6,138 nt of DNA from Mycobacterium sp. (GTDB lineage Bacteria > Actinomycetota > Actinomycetes > Mycobacteriales > Mycobacteriaceae): contig JAGQTR010000134.1 in the NCBI GenBank assembly GCA_020438915.1, positions 1 through 6,138 of the forward strand. Direction: 5' to 3'. This document shows, one piece after another, positions 5,258 through 6,138 of this stretch (position 1 is the first letter of the stretch; the number at the start of each line of letters is the position of its first letter). The translations under genes were made by a program, and so were the position numbers. The notes under the pieces are model-generated. The model was given only the letters and a program-made list of their open reading frames with translations. It made no database searches and was not told the origin of the DNA.

Positions 5258-6138
<881 letters not shown>

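Overview
The window is GC-rich, high-GC3 actinobacterial DNA whose gene content and order match the topA-cspA region of mycobacteria. The synteny is, with M. tuberculosis names and in reverse orientation: Rv3654c-like end, Rv3651, Rv3649, Rv3648c/cspA, Rv3647c, Rv3646c/topA. CspA and TopA read almost like the mycobacterial textbook sequences. The PE gene (Rv3650/PE33) that M. tuberculosis carries between Rv3649 and Rv3651 is absent. This points to a non-tuberculous, probably environmental or fast-growing Mycobacterium/Mycolicibacterium; that is an inference from synteny, not a species identification.

Layout. (1) Positions 1-106, + strand: the last 34 codons of a gene that looks like the TadE-like protein of the actinobacterial 'helicase/secretion neighbourhood', i.e. 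the end of a Tad/Flp pilus-type operon lying to the left. (2) Convergent to it, on the - strand at 125-1201, a PAS/GAF-type sensor-domain protein (Rv3651 family). The two stop codons sit in the two arms of one hairpin. (3) A gap of about 300 bp with a weak promoter, a palindrome and a perfect 14-bp hairpin just after the next gene. (4) On the - strand at 1503-3860, a complete SF2 DEAH-box helicase with a C-terminal cysteine cluster. (5) A divergent regulatory region of 296 bp, mostly a probable long, structured cspA 5' leader. (6) On the + strand, cspA with a strong terminator. (7) On the + strand, a 196-residue conserved protein probably read from a leaderless mRNA; it looks to me like a WhiA-type LAGLIDADG-fold protein without the helix-turn-helix. 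(8) On the + strand, the first 293 codons of topA (DNA topoisomerase I), cut by the window edge before the catalytic tyrosine.

Common theme. Helicase, RNA chaperone, WhiA-like protein and topoisomerase I are all nucleic-acid proteins. Each of the right-hand genes appears to have its own promoter or terminator signals rather than forming one operon. The helicase is linked to the Tad cluster by conserved neighbourhood only; no functional link is proven by the sequence. I found no mobile element, CRISPR array, tRNA or rRNA. The best candidate for something undescribed is the WhiA-like reading of the Rv3647c-family protein.
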